Assembly: GCA_937899075.1 (NCBI GenBank)
Contig: CALDJX010000608.1
Coordinates: 1-64,000 of the forward strand
DNA length: 64,000 bases
From: an uncultured Planctomyces sp.
GTDB taxonomy: Bacteria > Planctomycetota > Planctomycetia > Planctomycetales > Planctomycetaceae
Direction: 5' to 3'
In this document: piece by piece, positions 10,031-19,529 of the stretch
Layout of the letters: every line of letters begins with the position of its first letter
Numbering within the stretch: the first letter of the stretch is position 1
The notes under the pieces: generated by a model
Databases searched by the model: none
Told to the model about the DNA's origin: nothing
Seen by the model: the letters and a program-made list of their open reading frames with translations, nothing else
Made by a program: the position numbers and the translations under genes

Positions 10031-10702
10031 TTATTCTGCCGCAATGTTCCACTCGGCGTGAAACTGCTCGAGAAAATCTTCCAGCACCTGGTGACGCTGA
10101 GCCGCCAGCTTCAGACCGGTTTCCGTATTCATGCGGTCTTTGAGCAGCAGCAGTTTCTCGTAGAAGTGGTTGATCGACGGGCCGGACTTCTTCTTGTAAT
10201 CGTCGAACGACGCGTGCAGCTCCGGCGAGTCCTCCGGATCGTGCATCAACCGACCCTTCGCCCCGCCGAACGCAAAACACCGGGCGATCCCGATGGCTCC
10301 GATGGCTTCCAGCCGGTCGGCGTCCTGGACGATCTTTCCTTCGAGTGTCGCCATCGGGGTCTCGACGCCCGCCCCTTTGAAAGAAACCGTCGCGACAATG
10401 TCGCAGACGTGTTCGATCACCGACTCATCAACAGACTGCTCCGACAAACACGCTCGCGCGGCTTTCGGCCCGGCTGATTCGTCGCCGTCGTGAAACTTCC
10501 AGTCGGCGATGTCGTGCAGCAGTGCGGCAAGTTCCGTCACAAACCGATCGGCGTTTTCACTGCGTGAGATGAACAGCGAGTTCTGCCAAACTCGCCAGAC
10601 GTGCCACCAGTCGTGTCCCGACGAATCGCCTTCCATTTGACTGCGCACGTGATCGGCTGTCTGATCAACAATCAGTTGCTGAGCATCGGTAAGTTCTGCC
10701 AT
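10031..10702 (-). CDS. HD-domain phosphohydrolase
   Basis: GHDWWHVWRVWQNSLFI...ELAALLHDIADWKFHDGDE. Confidence 0.88.
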   Translation of the reverse strand: MAELTDAQQLIVDQTADHVRSQMEGDSSGHDWWHVWRVWQNSLFISRSENADRFVTELAALLHDIADWKFHDGDESAGPKAARACLSEQSVDESVIEHVCDIVATVSFKGAGVETPMATLEGKIVQDADRLEAIGAIGIARCFAFGGAKGRLMHDPEDSPELHASFDDYKKKSGPSINHFYEKLLLLKDRMNTETGLKLAAQRHQVLEDFLEQFHAEWNIAAE

Positions 10703-10717
10703 CGACGAATCCGTTCG

Positions 10718-13597
10718 TTACTTGTGTCGCACGTGAAGAATGATCGGCCAGGATGTCTGACCGCCTTCTTCTTTGCTGCGGAGATGAAACACTCGAGTCT
10801 GCTCCGGAACCCAGTCGGCCGCCGTCAAATAGAATTGTCGTTGAGTCTTTCCTTCGACAATCAGCAAACCGCTCAAGCCCACGTTGTCGACAATAATTCC
10901 GTGCGGAAGATTGTGGGCGATTGCTTCGAAACCAACCCGCCCGTTGAAGTCGTTGTTTCGTTGAATGTGGACTCTGGCGGTGATCGTCTCGCCAGGGGCG
11001 ATGGTCAGTTCCAGCGGGTTAGGTGTGCCAAACGTCGGAGCCTCGACTTTCGCTGCGTCGCCCTCGTCAGGGCCAATCGCGACAAGAATCTTTGGAGCCG
11101 CTGCCAGCATGAGTTCCGCAAAGCCGCCCACGTCCTTCGACACTTCTTTGCCGTTCACCATTGCCGTCGCGATTACCTTGATCTTCTTCACGTCTTCCGG
11201 CGTCGGCTCTTTAGCATCCGGCGCTGCGTTGATCGATGCGTACGTGATGAACTGTCCGGCTTCGATGACCAGCGGTTGCGACACCTGAAAACCGGCCGGC
11301 ATGTTCTCAACCGCGATCTGGATCGCTCCTTGAAATCCATCCAGTCGGTCGGTGACGAATTTGAATTCTTTGCCGCTGCCTGCCTGCACCGAAGGCTTGT
11401 TCCCATCCAGTCGAATGCTGAAGTCAGGTTTCGCCGGCCGCACGGTCAGTTCGTATTTGAACTCTGGCCCGCTGGTCCCTCGCACGTCAGACACGCGGAC
11501 AAAGTAGTCGCCGTTGGCCGGAGCCGTGAACGTCAGCCGCGAGTCGCTTCCCAATTGCCGCGATGCATCGTCATCGTTTTCGTAGTAAATCGGAAAGACC
11601 GGCAGGCCGTTCGGAATGAGTTTCGTGCCGGGCGGATGAGGCTCCACGATGTAGCAGGGTTCCTGCAGCGCGTGCGAGTTCGCCGTCGTGTCGAACAGCC
11701 CGGTTCGGTTTCCGGTTTGCGGGTAGAACTGAAATCCTGAGTCGGGACCTCGCGGCCACAACCAGAGCTGCACCACTTCGCCATTCAGATACAGCAGCTG
11801 ATTGACGTCCATTTCTTCCCAGTTATGCAGACGGCAGTCGCGAGTGTCAGAATTGATTCCGCGAAACGTGATGTACGAATCCCGGACGGCTTGCAGACGG
11901 ACTCGCTCGATGCGATTTCCGTCGGAGTCCAGAATTTCGATGTTCGAATCGAGCGGCGATTTGTTTCGCGCGGCATTCACTTCGAAGACCCAGGCTTCAC
12001 CAGCGTTGGCCGAGAAGCGGAACATGTCGACATCAACAGCCGAAGCTGTCGGTGAATCGCCGGCCGCAGGATTGATGACGCCCTTGATCGTCGCCGGGAT
12101 CTCGACCACGGATGCCTGAGCCGAATTGTTGTTCGGCTCGGTCTCATTGACTGTTTGAGACGGTCGGTCCGCAGCCGGAAATATGGTGACCAGTGGTGAG
12201 TGCTGTGAGACATCCTTACCGCGTGACGCGATGTCGAAATCGTATTTCTGCAACGAGCCGTCAATCCGGCCGACGACGAATAATTTTCCGTTGGAGGCGA
12301 CATCCAGAGCGGGTGCCACGGCTGGCTGAGCTTCAAAGGCGAACTGCTGCGTGTACTCGGCGGTGTCCCACAGTTTCATCGTCTGGTCGTCGGCGATGGA
12401 AATCAGTTTGGAACCGTCCGGGCTGAAACCGAGCTGAATGATCGATCCCTCAGCAGCGATTCTCGAATAGACCAGCGGATTAATCTGCGGCTTCGTTCGA
12501 GACACGACCTGCCACACTCGGATGCGATTGTCGAGGCCGCCGGCAATGACGTGTCGTCCGTCCGGAGAAAATCTCACAACGTACTGATCCTTCAGCGGCT
12601 GGCTGAGCGTGTCGAGTCGCACGCCTGTGGAAACCTGCCAGAGTTTGATTGTCTGGTCAGCGCTCGCGCTCGCGACGATGGTCCCGTCCGGGCTGAAGTC
12701 GAGATCAAAGACCGCGCCGTTATGACCGGCCAGCGTGCGGAGCTCTTTCCCAGTCGCCACCTCCCAGAGAATGATTTTCTTATCGTAGCTGCACGTTGCC
12801 AGAATCGACTGGTCACGATTCAGCACGGCGTCGTACATCGCGTCGCGATGCCCTTCGAACATCGCCACCTGCTTGCCATCGGCGATCGTCCAGATGCTTG
12901 CGTGACCGTACAGCCCGCCAATGCCCGATCCCGCGACGACTCGCTGACCGTCTGTTGAAAATTCAACGGAGTTCACCTTGCCCGGGAAGTCCGTCAGCCG
13001 CCGCAGTACTTTCATGGACGCCGCATCGCGAATCTCGACAGCAGCAAACCGCGCAACCGCGATTCGACTTCCGTCCGGCGAAATGGCAACGGCTGCAACT
13101 GGTCCGTCTGCGCTGGCTGAGCCTGCAAGCTTTGGAACCATCAACGTTCGGCGAGTCGGTTCTTTTCCGTTCGGCCCTTTCGCTCCCGTTTCAATCCACA
13201 CGGTCAGCAGAGCGATCTGTTCCGGCGTGAGACGTTCCTCATCTTCGGGCGGCATGATCGGCTTTGCTTTACCGGTCACCAGCTGAAGAATCCGGCTCGA
13301 AGCGACGTCACCCGGCTGAAACGAAGGCCCGTGCTTTCCGCCCTTTTGCAGATCGACGTAGGAATCCAGCGAAAGCTTCCCTTCTGCATCTTCAGCGTTG
13401 TGACAACCGACGCAGCGTTTCTGAAAGATCGGAGCGATCTGTTTCGCATAGTCCGGCGCAACGTTATCGGCAGCGTTTAAGCGTGAGTATCCGAATGCGG
13501 TGACAATCGCGAAGCTCAGCAACAGAATCGTTAGTGACCTGCTTGCTGGGAAAGTTTGAGGATTCTGGTTCATTTTGGAACTCACGTATTTTGCCAT
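10718..13597 (-). CDS. c-type cytochrome (PSC1-like) / WD40 / C-terminal beta domains protein (959 aa)
   Basis: IFQKRCVGCHNAEDAEGKLSLDSY...MPPEDEERLTPEQIALLTVWIETGA; repeated FSPDGxxxASASADQTIKLW units. Met at 13573 is an alternative start. Confidence 0.9.
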   Translation of the reverse strand: MAKYVSSKMNQNPQTFPASRSLTILLLSFAIVTAFGYSRLNAADNVAPDYAKQIAPIFQKRCVGCHNAEDAEGKLSLDSYVDLQKGGKHGPSFQPGDVASSRILQLVTGKAKPIMPPEDEERLTPEQIALLTVWIETGAKGPNGKEPTRRTLMVPKLAGSASADGPVAAVAISPDGSRIAVARFAAVEIRDAASMKVLRRLTDFPGKVNSVEFSTDGQRVVAGSGIGGLYGHASIWTIADGKQVAMFEGHRDAMYDAVLNRDQSILATCSYDKKIILWEVATGKELRTLAGHNGAVFDLDFSPDGTIVASASADQTIKLWQVSTGVRLDTLSQPLKDQYVVRFSPDGRHVIAGGLDNRIRVWQVVSRTKPQINPLVYSRIAAEGSIIQLGFSPDGSKLISIADDQTMKLWDTAEYTQQFAFEAQPAVAPALDVASNGKLFVVGRIDGSLQKYDFDIASRGKDVSQHSPLVTIFPAADRPSQTVNETEPNNNSAQASVVEIPATIKGVINPAAGDSPTASAVDVDMFRFSANAGEAWVFEVNAARNKSPLDSNIEILDSDGNRIERVRLQAVRDSYITFRGINSDTRDCRLHNWEEMDVNQLLYLNGEVVQLWLWPRGPDSGFQFYPQTGNRTGLFDTTANSHALQEPCYIVEPHPPGTKLIPNGLPVFPIYYENDDDASRQLGSDSRLTFTAPANGDYFVRVSDVRGTSGPEFKYELTVRPAKPDFSIRLDGNKPSVQAGSGKEFKFVTDRLDGFQGAIQIAVENMPAGFQVSQPLVIEAGQFITYASINAAPDAKEPTPEDVKKIKVIATAMVNGKEVSKDVGGFAELMLAAAPKILVAIGPDEGDAAKVEAPTFGTPNPLELTIAPGETITARVHIQRNNDFNGRVGFEAIAHNLPHGIIVDNVGLSGLLIVEGKTQRQFYLTAADWVPEQTRVFHLRSKEEGGQTSWPIILHVRHK

Positions 13598-13640
13598 TCA
13601 GGATCAAACTCGAATCAACTTCTCTCGATTTCCTGGCACG

Positions 13641-13710
13641 CGTCATGCCCGCGCAGGCGGGCACCCAGTTCCATACGATTGTCTGGATTCCCGCCTTCGC
13701 GGGAATGACG
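13641..13710. repeat. dispersed repeat family A, full hairpin
   Basis: cgtcatgcccgcgcaggcgggcacccag ... ctggattcccgccttcgcgggaatgacg, about 27-bp imperfect inverted arms. Confidence 0.9.
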
Positions 13711-13848
13711 AGATTGGCAGCAAGGATAATCCGACTTCGGTTCGAAACACAGTTTCGCGGCCTTCGTCGACGTGTCATCATTTCTTTTACGCGGCGAAAC
13801 GCGTCCGTGGATCATCGTCGAGCGGGAAGTCTTACGGAGCAAACCACG

Positions 13849-16662
13849 GTGGCATTTCGAATTAGAAGACTGCGTCAACTGTCGATTCTGTGTTTCGTCA
13901 TGGTCGCGGGCCTTGTGTTTGCGACAGGCGATGCAAGGTGTGACGAACCGTCGGATCTTGCCGAAGCGACGGAGCATCTGCAGCGAGGCCGCTACGAGGA
14001 AGCCGCTGACGCTTTTACGGCAATTCTCGAAAACGCAAAGGACGATACGAAAGCGGCGGCGGTCATCGGCCTCAGTCGAGCTCTGGAAAGTCAGGGGCAA
14101 TACAAAGAAGCGATCACTCGTTTGACGGAAATCGCCCAGCCGTCTGCGGCCATTCTTGCCGAAGCTGCCAGGCTGCAATTCACCATCGGCCGTCTTGAGG
14201 AAGCCGCTTCGTCGTGTGAAGCAGCGTTGAAGGCTGACGCCGATCAGCCACTGGCCCATCTCGTGCTTGCCAGGTTGAGCACCGAAGCCGGCGATCTGAA
14301 GAAAGCCAATGAAGCCTTCCGCTGGTTCGTCCGTTTCTACAATCGCAAACAACCCACCGACGCCGAAACGCTTTTGCTGATTGCCGAAGGAGCGGGTGAA
14401 TACGCGCGATGGAACAGCAACTCCAGCATTTTTAACTTCATCATCAACACGCTGTGTACCGACGCGTTAAAGGATGATCCATTGTCGTGGCAGACGCATC
14501 TGGCGTCCGGTTCGCTGCTGCTGGAAAAGTACAATCGCGCTCAGGCGATTCCTGACCTGAAGAAAGCTTTGGAGATCAACCCGCGAGCGGTCAGCGTCAT
14601 CGTGGCTCTTGGCGAGGCTGCTTTGCAGAAGCACGACGTCGATTCCGCGCTGACGTATGCCGAACAGGCTCTCAACGTTCAGGACAATTACGTGCCGACG
14701 TTGCGACTGATGGCGGATATTGCGTTGAACAAACACTCGCCCGATGCAGCCATGCTGGCTTTGCAGGAGGCTCGAAAGACCAACCCCTTTGACTCGGAAA
14801 CTCTCGGGCGGTTGGCGGCGACGCATTACCTTCTGGATGTTCAGCCGGGCGGTGATGCCGACGACCGACTGACGTCTTTGCTCGCAAACCTCGATGCCAT
14901 CGATCAGGCGGCACTGAAAGAACCTTCCCATCTGGAACAGCTCGTGATCGATGTCGCGACTCGAAACCCGAAGCCCGGAGTGTTTCTCAACGCCTTCGCC
15001 AGCGCGCTGGAATCACGCCGCAAATACGCGATGGCCGAGAAACTTTATCAGCACGCTATTCGAGTCATGCCGCAACTTTCAGAGCCAAAGACGTCACTTG
15101 GCATGCTCTACATGCAGACCGGGCGGTCGGACCAGGCGAAGCTGCTGCTGGACGAAGCCTTCAAAGCCGATCCCTACCACGTTCGAGTCAGCAACATGCG
15201 GAAAGTGCTGGGCGTGCTCAGCGGTTACGAAACGATCACGACCGAGCACTTCGTCATCCGAGTCGACTCGCAGGCCGATAAAATTCTCGGCGAGTACATG
15301 GCTGAGTATCTCGAAGAGGTTTATCCGGAACTGGTCGAACTTTACGGCTACGAACCCCCGCAACGCAGCGTTTTTGAAATCTACAACAATGCCAAAGGCC
15401 TCTCGGCTCATCAGTGGTTCAGCGCGAGGATGGTTGGTCTGCCCTGGATTCAAACGATCGGGGCGTCGACGGGCATGATGGTCGCTCTGGCGTCGCCGAC
15501 CGCGTCGCCTCAACCTTACAACTGGGCTCGTGTCGTGAAGCACGAGTTCGTCCACGTGCTGACTCTTCAGCAGACGCATTTCAACATCCCACACTGGTTT
15601 ACCGAAGCGCTGGCCGTCACCAGCGAAGGCATCGAACGACCTGCCGAGTGGAATCGCATGTTGCTGGAACGTGTGCCTCGCGGAGAACTGTGGAGCCTCG
15701 ACGAACTGACCGGAATCTTCGTTCGACCTGAAACGCCCGCGGACTGGCAGTTCGCCTATTGCCAAAGTCGACTCTACGCGCAGTACATGATCGAGACGTT
15801 CGGCGAAGAGACGATCAGCAGCATGCTGGCGTTGTACCGGAAGAACGTTCGAACGAATGACGCCATTCCTCAAGTCTTTGACATGACGGCCGATGAATTT
15901 GACGCCGGCTACCGAGACTTCCTGAAGCGAATTATTGAAGAAGAACTCGGCGGCTCCGCAATCAAGGCTCCGCAATCGATCACCGATATCGAAAAGGACT
16001 TCAACGCCGCTCCGGACGACCCGACCGCGATGGCGGCTTTCGCGGATGCACTCTTCAAGGCAAAACGTCGGCGACAGGCGAGAGCACTGGCTGAGCAGGC
16101 TCTCGAAAAAAATCCGCGTGAGCCACTGGCCGCTGTCGTTCTCGCCGAGCTCGAATTGCTGGGTCGTGACGTCGACGGAGCGGTCGTGTTTCTTGAAGCA
16201 GCCTTCGATGAAGAACAGCCGAACGATCGCGTGCTCGGGCTACTGGCAAAACTTCGTCTCATGCAGGATCAACCGGAGGAAGCGGCAAGGCTGTACGAAC
16301 TCGGCCGGAAGGAATTCAAAATTGATCAGGCCTACCTGCCGCAGTCGGGCGAGTGGTTGAAAGGTTTGGCGGCGGCTTACATCCAACTTGGAGAAGACAC
16401 CAAGTTGAAGGGCGTGCTTGAGTCGATCGCCAATCTCGACGGTGACAACCCCGTCGTGCGACGAAAGCTGGCGCAGCTCGCCGACGACAAGGGTAACGTC
16501 GTGGAAGCCGGCCGCTGGGCGAAGGAAGCCCTTCACATCGACGTGACCGATCCGGAAACCCACCGAATCCTGGCCAAGCTGCACGATCACGAAGGCCGAA
16601 GCGAAAAAGCGGCAACGGAGCGACAGATCGCGAAGCAGCTTGAGGCCCAGCCGCCTGAGTAG
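13849..16662 (+). CDS. exported TPR protein with gluzincin-type metallopeptidase motif
   Basis: GTG start at 13849 gives signal peptide MAFRIRRLRQLSILCFVMVAGLVFATGDARC; TPR units; VKHEFVHVLTLQQTHFNIPHWFTEALAV (HExxH plus downstream E). The supplied ORF start at 13534 runs through repeat A. Confidence 0.85.
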   Translation: MAFRIRRLRQLSILCFVMVAGLVFATGDARCDEPSDLAEATEHLQRGRYEEAADAFTAILENAKDDTKAAAVIGLSRALESQGQYKEAITRLTEIAQPSAAILAEAARLQFTIGRLEEAASSCEAALKADADQPLAHLVLARLSTEAGDLKKANEAFRWFVRFYNRKQPTDAETLLLIAEGAGEYARWNSNSSIFNFIINTLCTDALKDDPLSWQTHLASGSLLLEKYNRAQAIPDLKKALEINPRAVSVIVALGEAALQKHDVDSALTYAEQALNVQDNYVPTLRLMADIALNKHSPDAAMLALQEARKTNPFDSETLGRLAATHYLLDVQPGGDADDRLTSLLANLDAIDQAALKEPSHLEQLVIDVATRNPKPGVFLNAFASALESRRKYAMAEKLYQHAIRVMPQLSEPKTSLGMLYMQTGRSDQAKLLLDEAFKADPYHVRVSNMRKVLGVLSGYETITTEHFVIRVDSQADKILGEYMAEYLEEVYPELVELYGYEPPQRSVFEIYNNAKGLSAHQWFSARMVGLPWIQTIGASTGMMVALASPTASPQPYNWARVVKHEFVHVLTLQQTHFNIPHWFTEALAVTSEGIERPAEWNRMLLERVPRGELWSLDELTGIFVRPETPADWQFAYCQSRLYAQYMIETFGEETISSMLALYRKNVRTNDAIPQVFDMTADEFDAGYRDFLKRIIEEELGGSAIKAPQSITDIEKDFNAAPDDPTAMAAFADALFKAKRRRQARALAEQALEKNPREPLAAVVLAELELLGRDVDGAVVFLEAAFDEEQPNDRVLGLLAKLRLMQDQPEEAARLYELGRKEFKIDQAYLPQSGEWLKGLAAAYIQLGEDTKLKGVLESIANLDGDNPVVRRKLAQLADDKGNVVEAGRWAKEALHIDVTDPETHRILAKLHDHEGRSEKAATERQIAKQLEAQPPE

Positions 16663-16678
16663 TCCACAGCTTTATCCT

Positions 16679-16707
16679 GCGTATGACAAGCGCAGCGCCG
16701 GCATACC
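16679..16707. repeat. dispersed repeat family B (inverse orientation)
   Basis: gcgtatgacaagcgcagcgccggcatacc. Confidence 0.75.
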
Positions 16708-16834
16708 CTAAAGTTCGGATCGACGTAGAAACTAACTCCGGACTATTTCGGCTGTTGTCTGGATCGTGGCCGTTCGATATGAAAGAGTAGTTGCAGCGAA
16801 TCCTGCGACCACTGGTCTATTCGGAGTCTCGTAA

Positions 16835-18229
16835 ATGCTCAGCGTTGGTGATTTCAGCAAACCATTCGGTAGACGCGAGTTTCTACGCATTGGCGGCCTC
16901 GGACTGGGCGGCCTTTCGCTGGCCGACTTACTGCGGACTGACGGCCAGGCGGCCGGCGGCAATCCGCTGACGACGGGCCGTTCGGTCGTGTTCCTCTTTA
17001 TGCACGGCGGACCGAGTCAGATTGAGACGTTCGATCCAAAAATGGAGGCTCCATCAGGAATCCGCAGCGCGACTGGTGAGCTGGCGACGAAGCTGCCCGG
17101 CATCACGTTCGGCGGAACGATGCCGCAACTGGCTGCGCGAGCCGACAAGTTTTCGATTGTCCGTTCGTTTCAAACGGGCGACAGCCGGCACGACATCAAA
17201 CCGATCGTGGGCAAGGATTCTTTCGACGCGAACATTGGATCGATCTACTCGCGAATCGCCGGCACCAACCGAACCGACAACGGCATGCCGACGAACGTCG
17301 CTCTGTTTCCGAAGGCTGTTGACGATTCAACGATGACGCGGATTTCCAATTTCGGAAAATTCGAATCGGTCGGCAACTTCGGCAGCGTCTACGCACCGTT
17401 TATTCCGGGTTCGGACGGCGATGCTCAAAAGAATCTGAAGCTCAATCTGCCTCTCGACCGGTTGGATGATCGACGTTCCTTGCTGACGAACCTCGACGAT
17501 GTGAAATGGGCTCTCGAAAACGCCGGTCAGGCAGGCGGCATTGGAAAAGTTCGCGAGCAGGCCTTCTCGACAATTCTTGGCGGTGTGGCTGACGCCTTTG
17601 ATCTGTCGAAGGAAGACCCGGCAACGGTCGCTCGATACGACACCGCGCCGCTGATGCGACCTTCAGACATCAGTCGGCACTGGAAGAATTACGAACGGTA
17701 CGTCGACAACGGCAAAGCACTCGGCAAGTTGATGCTGATGGCGCGGCGTCTTTGCGAAGCGGGCACGGGCTTTGTGACCGTCACGACGAACTTCGTGTGG
17801 GATATGCACTCGGACGTGAATAACGCCGGCGTCGAAGAAGGCATGCGTTACATGGGGTCGCCATTCGATCACGCCGTTTCGGCATTCCTGGACGACGTTG
17901 AAGCTCGTGGACTCAGCGATAAAATTCTGCTGGTCTGCTGCGGAGAGATGGGGCGCACGCCGCGCATCAACGCTCGCGGCGGACGCGATCACTGGGGCAA
18001 CCTGTCGCCGCTGCTGCTTTCGGGCGGCGGCGTGAATTCAGGACAGGTGATTGGGCAGTCAACTCGCGATGCGGGCGAGCCATTAACGACACCGATGCGA
18101 AATCAGAATCTGATCGCCACGATCATGCACACACTGTTCGACGTCGCAGAACTTCGCATCGCTCAAGGAGTGCCGCCCGAAGTCGCACGCGTGGCAGGCG
18201 AGTGGCAGCCCATCCCGGGCCTGCTGTAG
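16835..18229 (+). CDS. DUF1501 domain-containing protein
   Basis: GRREFLRIGGLGLGGLSLADLLR; FLFMHGGPSQIETFDPK; CCGEMGRTPRINARGGRDHWG. Confidence 0.95.
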   Translation: MLSVGDFSKPFGRREFLRIGGLGLGGLSLADLLRTDGQAAGGNPLTTGRSVVFLFMHGGPSQIETFDPKMEAPSGIRSATGELATKLPGITFGGTMPQLAARADKFSIVRSFQTGDSRHDIKPIVGKDSFDANIGSIYSRIAGTNRTDNGMPTNVALFPKAVDDSTMTRISNFGKFESVGNFGSVYAPFIPGSDGDAQKNLKLNLPLDRLDDRRSLLTNLDDVKWALENAGQAGGIGKVREQAFSTILGGVADAFDLSKEDPATVARYDTAPLMRPSDISRHWKNYERYVDNGKALGKLMLMARRLCEAGTGFVTVTTNFVWDMHSDVNNAGVEEGMRYMGSPFDHAVSAFLDDVEARGLSDKILLVCCGEMGRTPRINARGGRDHWGNLSPLLLSGGGVNSGQVIGQSTRDAGEPLTTPMRNQNLIATIMHTLFDVAELRIAQGVPPEVARVAGEWQPIPGLL

Positions 18230-18252
18230 GTCAGGCTCGGCCTGACGAAGTT
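18226..18252. repeat. dispersed repeat family C
   Basis: gtaggtcaggctcggcctgacgaagtt; contains the stop codon of the DUF1501 gene. Confidence 0.75.
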
Positions 18253-18322
18253 CCAGCTCCACTTCTTCCGGCAATCTCCTTTCCGCTGACATTTCTCAAA
18301 GCGAAAATCCCGAGCACACACG

Positions 18323-19510
18323 ATGTCAGCGTCTGATCTTCCTGCGATTCTCGGTGGCACTCCGCTCCGCCTCGAAGACCCACCTGCCTGGCCTGGAGAT
18401 TGGCCGGAAGTCACCGCCGCGTTGAATGCCTGCCTGAGTGACGGCTCGTGGGGAAAGTACCACGGCTCGAATTGCGAAGCGTTTACCGAGCAACTCAACG
18501 CGTTTCACAACATTGCCGAGACGATTCTGTGTGCCAGTGGCACGGTCGCTGTTGAGCTCGCGTTGCGAGGCGTTCGCGTTGAGCCCGGGGACGAAGTCAT
18601 CCTCGCCGCCTACGACTTCAAAGCGAACTTTCAGAACGTGCTCACCGTCGGAGCGATTCCCGTCCTGGTCGATATTGATCCGGCGAGCTGGCAGCTTGAC
18701 GTCTCGCAGCTCGAAGACGCGATCTCCGAAAAAACCAAAGCAATCATCGTCTCGCATCTGCACGGCGGTCAGGTGTCGATGCAACCGGTCATGGAACTGG
18801 CGGAGCGGCACGGCGTCTCGGTGATCGAAGACGCGTGCCAGGCAACCGGCGCAATTCTTGACGGACAACGAGCCGGCACCGTCGGTCACGTCGGAGTGCT
18901 GAGTTTCGGCGGAAGCAAGCTCATGACGTCCGGCCGCGGGGGAGCGGTGATGACAGACCGCTCCGAGATCGCGCAACGCATCCGATTGTTCACCCAGCGA
19001 GGCAACGAAGCGTACCCTCTGTCAGAAATGCAGGCCGCCGTGCTGCGGCCTCAGTTAGAACGACTCGATGAGAGAAACGTCGTTCGTTGGGACTCCGTTC
19101 GCCGGCTATCCGCGAAGCTAGGGCAGCTTACTTCAGCGGAGGGCGTGCCCATTCTGAGACCGCTGATTGATGCATGCTCATTCGCCAGCGATGACTGTCC
19201 GGCGTTCTTCAAAGTGGGTTTGCAGTTTGATCCTGAGCGAGCAACTGGTTTGACTCGGGACAGTTTTTCGCAGGCGATGCGGGCCGAAAACGTGGCCCTC
19301 GACGCAGGATTTCGAAGTCTGCACCGAATCCACAGCAAACGTCGATTTCGAGCAGTCGGTGAGTTGCCGAACGCGATTCTTTGCGATGAGCACGTGCTGG
19401 TGCTTCATCACCCGGTTCTACTGGAAGGCGAACACGCAACGCAGCAGATTTACGACAGCGCCGCGAGAATCTGTCGTCACGCGGCGGAAGTCGCCGCTGC
19501 GACCGCCTGA
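18323..19510 (+). CDS. DegT/DnrJ/EryC1/StrS-family PLP aminotransferase
   Basis: ASGTVAVELALRGVRVEPGDEVILAAYDFKAN...VIEDACQATGA...SFGGSKLMTSGRGGAVMTD. Confidence 0.93.
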   Translation: MSASDLPAILGGTPLRLEDPPAWPGDWPEVTAALNACLSDGSWGKYHGSNCEAFTEQLNAFHNIAETILCASGTVAVELALRGVRVEPGDEVILAAYDFKANFQNVLTVGAIPVLVDIDPASWQLDVSQLEDAISEKTKAIIVSHLHGGQVSMQPVMELAERHGVSVIEDACQATGAILDGQRAGTVGHVGVLSFGGSKLMTSGRGGAVMTDRSEIAQRIRLFTQRGNEAYPLSEMQAAVLRPQLERLDERNVVRWDSVRRLSAKLGQLTSAEGVPILRPLIDACSFASDDCPAFFKVGLQFDPERATGLTRDSFSQAMRAENVALDAGFRSLHRIHSKRRFRAVGELPNAILCDEHVLVLHHPVLLEGEHATQQIYDSAARICRHAAEVAAATA

Positions 19511-19529
19511 CCGGATGCTCGACCGCTGC

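Noticed and set aside
10601-11740. 379-aa plus-strand ORF
   Set aside because: Antisense shadow of the cytochrome/WD40 gene; basic, low-complexity composition and no motif.
13534-13848. N-terminal extension of the 1042-aa ORF
   Set aside because: Runs through repeat family A and lies before a good GTG start with signal peptide.
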